Positions 1 through 9,582 of a DNA stretch of 9,582 nucleotides are shown here, piece by piece; position 1 is the first letter of the stretch; the number at the start of each line of letters is the position of its first letter. The notes under the pieces are model-generated. The model made no database searches, was not told the DNA's origin, and saw nothing but the letters and a program-made list of their open reading frames with translations. The stretch covers positions 1-9,582 of the forward strand of contig JANWYX010000420.1 in NCBI GenBank assembly GCA_025055055.1. Direction: 5' to 3'. The DNA comes from Caldilinea sp. (lineage in GTDB: Bacteria; Chloroflexota; Anaerolineae; Caldilineales; Caldilineaceae). The translations under genes were made by a program, and so were the position numbers.

Positions 1-40
1 GATAAATACACCGGATCTGACGGACGACACACCCCCACCT

Positions 41-1323
<1,283 letters not shown>

Positions 1324-1327
<4 letters not shown>

Positions 1328-1935
1328 TGGCCTGGGACTACGCCATGCGCCGCCAACGCCGCGGCGACGTCCAGATCGGGCGTATAATGAATGGCAGCCA
1401 TGCCCACCGCTCGGGCGCCCTCAACATTGTGCATAAAATCGTCGATAAAGATCGTCTCCGCCGGTCGCCGTCCCAGGCGCTCCAGCGTGCGCAAAAAGAT
1501 TTCCGGCGCCGGTTTCATCACCCCTTCATAGGCAGAGCCGACGATCAGGTCGAAGGCGTCCGCTATTGGATAAACCTCGGTGAGCGTTGGGAGCAAGTCG
1601 TCCATGGCGTTGGAGAGGATTGCCGTTTGGTAGCGTGGGCGCAATGATCGCACCAGCGCCAGCAGGGCTGTATTCAGGCGATCGCCGCCCCAAAATTGAC
1701 GACGAAACATAACGATTTCGGCGTCGTCCAGGCGAAGGCGCTCCTGAATCCAGTGCCACAACTGCTGCGCCGAAATCTCGCCGCGCTGCGCCTTTTGTCC
1801 CATTTCGCTGTTGTAGACCAGGAATTCAGCTTCTCCGGGATGCAAACCGAGTCGGACTTCCAGCGTCCTGCGCGGGGCAGGATCCTCGGTGCGCACCAAC
1901 ACGCCGCCTACGTCGAAAATCACGGCTTTGATCAT
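1324..1935 (-). CDS. HAD-superfamily hydrolase, subfamily IA-like
   Basis: A 203-residue haloacid-dehalogenase-fold hydrolase, probably a small-molecule phosphatase. Motif I is FDVGGVL with nucleophile Asp8. Motif II is ILSNAMDD with Ser108. Motif III is Lys141 in GVMKPAPE. Motif IV is FIDD with Asp165-Asp166. The residue two after the nucleophile is Gly rather than the usual Asp, as in the DxG-type group that includes YihX. The frame extends upstream to 2040, but the ATG at 1933-1935 starts exactly at the family N-terminus (MIKAVIFDVGG) and has an AAAGG 10 bases before it, so I chose it. The gene is divergent from the ABC importer operon across a 150-bp region and converges on the glycosyltransferase. 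The substrate is unknown; a sugar phosphate is a guess from the neighbours. Confidence 0.88.
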
Positions 1936-1960
1936 CTCTTGAACGCCTTTCAAAAAGTAT

Positions 1961-1989
1961 TTGCCGCTCCCTCTTGACCGTGCTATGAT
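1961..1989 (+). promoter_or_regulatory. Candidate sigma-70-type promoter for the ABC importer
   Basis: TTGCCG at 1961-1966 and TATGAT at 1984-1989 are separated by 17 bases. This gives four of six matches at -35 and five of six at -10 to the classical consensus. The predicted start near 1996 would leave an untranslated leader of about 90 bases before the binding-protein ATG at 2086. This is the best promoter-like pair in the divergent region. It is a motif match only. Confidence 0.45.
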
Positions 1990-2000
1990 CGAGCTCGATC
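1987..2000. promoter_or_regulatory. Perfect 14-bp palindrome, candidate operator
   Basis: GATCGAGCTCGATC reads the same on both strands. It overlaps the last bases of the candidate -10 box and covers the predicted transcription start, where a repressor would block initiation. Size and symmetry would suit a dimeric sugar-responsive repressor such as a LacI-type protein, but no regulator gene is in the window. Being the same on both strands, it could also act on the divergent HAD gene. Confidence 0.4.
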
Positions 2001-2008
2001 TCGCCTTC

Positions 2009-2031
2009 GCAATGGTCTCGAAACCCATTGC
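2009..2031. promoter_or_regulatory. Inverted repeat with 7-bp arms in the importer leader
   Basis: GCAATGG (2009-2015) and CCATTGC (2025-2031) are exact reverse complements around a 9-base spacer. The element is downstream of the candidate start site and would form a short hairpin in the leader RNA, or a second protein-binding site 9 bases after the 14-bp palindrome. Arms this short can arise by chance; the position makes it worth listing. Confidence 0.3.
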
Positions 2032-2070
2032 ACATCTCAAAATCTAACACAAAAACCGATGGATTGAGCG

Positions 2071-2079
2071 AAGGAGGAG
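2071..2079 (+). promoter_or_regulatory. Strong Shine-Dalgarno of the binding-protein gene
   Basis: AAGGAGGAG, with its GGAGG core 8 bases before ATG 2086, is close to the ideal anti-16S match. The first permease, in contrast, has no obvious site. This fixes the binding-protein start and predicts high translation of this member of the operon. Confidence 0.8.
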
Positions 2080-2085
2080 TGCCTT

Positions 2086-3417
<1,332 letters not shown>

Positions 3418-3449
3418 ATCAAAAGGTGAAGCGTCCGAGCGGCTGAGAA

Positions 3450-3493
3450 AGAAGAGAGCGAGCTTTGCCTGAAAAAGCCCGCTCTCTTTTCCC
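3450..3493 (+). terminator. Intrinsic terminator/attenuator between binding protein and permeases
   Basis: The arms at 3450-3466 and 3474-3490 pair over 17 positions with one A-C mismatch (3461/3479) and one G-T wobble, around a 7-base loop (GCCTGAA). The 3' arm ends in TTTT, followed by CCC and another TTTT. It lies 32 bases after the binding-protein stop and 72 bases before the permease ATG. Partial termination here is a known way to make binding protein in excess over membrane subunits; that role is inferred. The rest of 3418-3565 shows no gene. Confidence 0.82.
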
Positions 3494-3565
3494 TTTTCAT
3501 CCTTTTCTCATGCTCTCGGGCCCTCACACTCTCAAGCTCTTCATCGCTACGCTCCACCGATTGCC

Positions 3566-4492
<927 letters not shown>

Positions 4493-4495
4493 GGC

Positions 4496-5353
<858 letters not shown>

Positions 5354-5368
5354 AGGCGCCCGGAAAAA

Positions 5369-5397
5369 GCGCGCAGCCCTGGCTTCGGCTCACGCGC
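5369..5397 (+). other. GC-rich hairpin after the importer operon
   Basis: GCGCG (5369-5373) pairs with CGCGC (5393-5397), and AGCC (5375-5378) with GGCT (5387-5390), with a small internal loop and an 8-base loop. There is no T tract after it, so it does not qualify as an intrinsic terminator. It may protect the 3' end of the permease mRNA. Weak evidence. Confidence 0.25.
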
Positions 5398-5436
5398 CAA
5401 GGCTCCGCCGGGGACGAGACATTCATGTGCTTTCGC

Positions 5437-5468
<32 letters not shown>

Positions 5469-5506
5469 AGGCGCGGGCGTCTTTTGAAGTGTGCCCTGGT
5501 TCCTCG

Positions 5507-5513
5507 AAGGAGG
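5507..5513 (+). promoter_or_regulatory. Intact Shine-Dalgarno of the Uma2 relic
   Basis: AAGGAGG with 7 bases before ATG 5521. It identifies the original start of the relic, whose frame is then stopped six codons later. It shows the gene was once translated from here. Confidence 0.65.
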
Positions 5514-5520
5514 CAACGTC

Positions 5521-6191
5521 ATGGCAGAGCCTGTCTTGTAGGAAGCCGAGGAGCTTTGTATTCGGAAACTTGATCTCTCCCACATCGTCACCGAGGATGA
5601 AGCGCCCGTGGACAATCTTTCTTTCGATGGTCAGATGCGCTTGTTCGTCGATTCACTCTACACCTCCTGGCGAGGGCCGAGCGAGGGACGTCCGTTCGTG
5701 GCGATGGCCAACGTCGGACTATTTTATCTTTATCGTTTACGCCAACCTGCGCTCGTGTCCGACGTGTTGCTTAGCCTGGGCGTCACCTTGCCCGAAGAGC
5801 CGTGGAGATTGTCTCGAACAAAGAAGGGAAGGAACTGAGCGACAAACCGCTCGACTATGCCCGCATCGGCGTCGCCTACTATGTCGTCTACGATCCGGAG
5901 ATGCTGATCGGCGAGCGTCCGCTGCGCATCTTCGTCCGGCAAGCGCTGCGCTCCAGCGAGCTGGACGCTCCGTGGCTCGATCAAGTTGGGCTAGAGTTGA
6001 CGCTGTGGGAAGGCGAATATGAAGGCATGAGGCAAGTGTGGCTGCGCCGGTGTGGCGCGGATGGAAACCTTCTGCTGACCGGCCAGGAAGCGGCGGCCGA
6101 GAAAGAGCGACAGCTTCTCTTCAAGAGGCAACGCGCCGAGTTAGCCGAGCAGCGCGCAGCTGCGCTGGGCATCGATCCGGAAGCGGAGTAG
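5521..6191 (+). pseudogene. Decayed Uma2-family (DUF820) PD-(D/E)XK nuclease-like gene
   Basis: Two reading frames join into one Uma2-type protein. From ATG 5521 the frame reads MAEPVL, a TAG at 5539-5541, then continues EAEELCIRKLDLSHIVTEDE and on through APVDNLSFDGQMRLF, GRPFVAMANVGLFYLY and the VSDVLLSL strand to LPEEPW near 5803. The family match then resumes in another frame at 5802 with VEIVSNKEGKELSDK, YARIGVAYYVVYDPE, GLELTLWEGEYEG, a Glu/Arg-rich coiled tail and the typical LGIDPEAE ending at TAG 6189. From memory of the family, about 20 residues between the two parts (the RSYF...WE.GKPPDV segment) are missing, so the second lesion is a frame-shifting deletion rather than a slip. The deleted part lies just before the catalytic VEI strand. 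A shorter product from GTG 5608 is possible but would still be broken at 5803. Uma2 proteins are nuclease-fold proteins of poorly known role, often in many copies. Confidence 0.82.
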
Positions 6192-6197
6192 TTCTCA

Positions 6198-6800
<603 letters not shown>

Positions 6801-6811
6801 AAGTGGTTCGT

Positions 6812-6884
6812 GTCAATGTGTGGGATGTTTCGTGTTCTGTGACGTACCACGGAATACGAAACACGCCACAGAATTGTGATTGAC
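6812..6884. repeat. Long imperfect inverted repeat filling the spacer before herA
   Basis: The core arms 6826-6841 and 6848-6863 pair over 16 positions with two G-T wobbles around the loop ACGTAC, itself a palindrome. Outer pairs continue it: TGTGG 6819-6823 with CCACA 6866-6870, and GTCAAT 6812-6817 with ATTGAC 6879-6884. The structure takes up almost the whole 6801-6889 spacer and ends 5 bases before ATG 6890. It has no long T tract, so it is not a standard terminator. It could be an RNA hairpin controlling herA translation or mRNA processing, or a dispersed intergenic repeat element. Confidence 0.65.
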
Positions 6885-6889
6885 GTCCC

Positions 6890-8569
<1,680 letters not shown>

Positions 8570-8602
8570 AACGGGGCCGTCGCCAATGTTTCTGAAAATA
8601 TC

Positions 8603-8644
8603 AAAAAAGATCAAAGGGGAGGCGTTCCCTCCCCTTTGATCTTT
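8603..8644 (-). terminator. Perfect 17-bp terminator hairpin between convergent genes
   Basis: Arms 8606-8622 and 8628-8644 are exact reverse complements around the loop CGTTC. On the minus strand the hairpin runs into six T residues (8608-8603), giving a canonical intrinsic terminator for the secreted-protein gene ending at 8706. On the plus strand the 3' flank is GGTCCA, so for herA it offers only the T residues inside the stem; it may work both ways but is better for the minus strand. The rest of 8570-8705 shows no gene. Confidence 0.85.
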
Positions 8645-8705
8645 GGTCCATTGAGCCTTTGTGCCCCCTAGATCGTTCCTCTCGGCTGCAAAGCCGCCTT
8701 GACCT

Positions 8706-9582
<877 letters not shown>

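Noticed and set aside
1974..1989. TTGACC followed by TATGAT as a promoter
   Set aside because: Only 4 bases separate them; TTGCCG at 1961 gives the correct 17-base spacing to the same -10 box.
5369..5397. Intrinsic terminator after the importer operon
   Set aside because: Hairpin present but no T tract after it.
5539..5541. TAG read through as a recoded codon
   Set aside because: A second, independent lesion at about 5803 makes simple decay the better explanation; no recoding signal is seen.
5489..6022. Plus-strand frame overlapping the Uma2 relic
   Set aside because: Its Arg/Ser-rich translation has no similarity to anything I know, while the two neighbouring frames together give the Uma2 pattern.

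Overview
The window looks like a GC-rich genome from the Chloroflexota, probably an Anaerolineae or Caldilinea-type lineage. This is inferred from gene content, not from a marker gene. The clues are a secreted protein with a long Thr-Pro linker and a C-terminal YLPSVRR tail, a Uma2-family nuclease relic ending in LGIDPEAE, a HAS-barrel protein next to a HerA-like ATPase, and an ABC sugar importer split by a terminator. No rRNA, tRNA, CRISPR array, insertion sequence or phage gene was seen.

Layout. (1) Bases 1-1935: a family-4 glycosyltransferase (+) converges on a HAD-superfamily hydrolase (-), and their stop codons overlap in the tetranucleotide TTAA. (2) Bases 1936-2085: a divergent control region with a candidate sigma-70-type promoter, a perfect 14-bp palindrome at its -10/start site, a second inverted repeat and a strong ribosome binding site. 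(3) Bases 2086-5353: a carbohydrate ABC importer made of a lipoprotein binding protein, an intrinsic terminator and two permeases. The ATPase is not in the window. (4) Bases 5440-6191: a candidate promoter and a decayed Uma2-family gene with an early in-frame stop and a frame-shifting internal deletion. (5) Bases 6198-8569: a HAS-barrel protein and a full-length HerA-like ATPase, separated by an 89-bp spacer that is almost entirely one long imperfect hairpin. (6) Bases 8606-9582: a perfect 17-bp terminator hairpin, then a minus-strand secreted repeat protein cut by the right edge.

How the parts work together. The importer probably uses a shared ATPase encoded elsewhere, with the binding protein made in excess because of the terminator after it. 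The HAS-barrel protein and HerA probably act together in DNA processing; the usual partner nuclease NurA is not here. The least explained items are the HAS-barrel/HerA pair with its hairpin spacer, the palindromes before the importer, and the repeat architecture and C-terminal tail of the secreted protein. I did not find a clearly new multi-gene system; these are leads.
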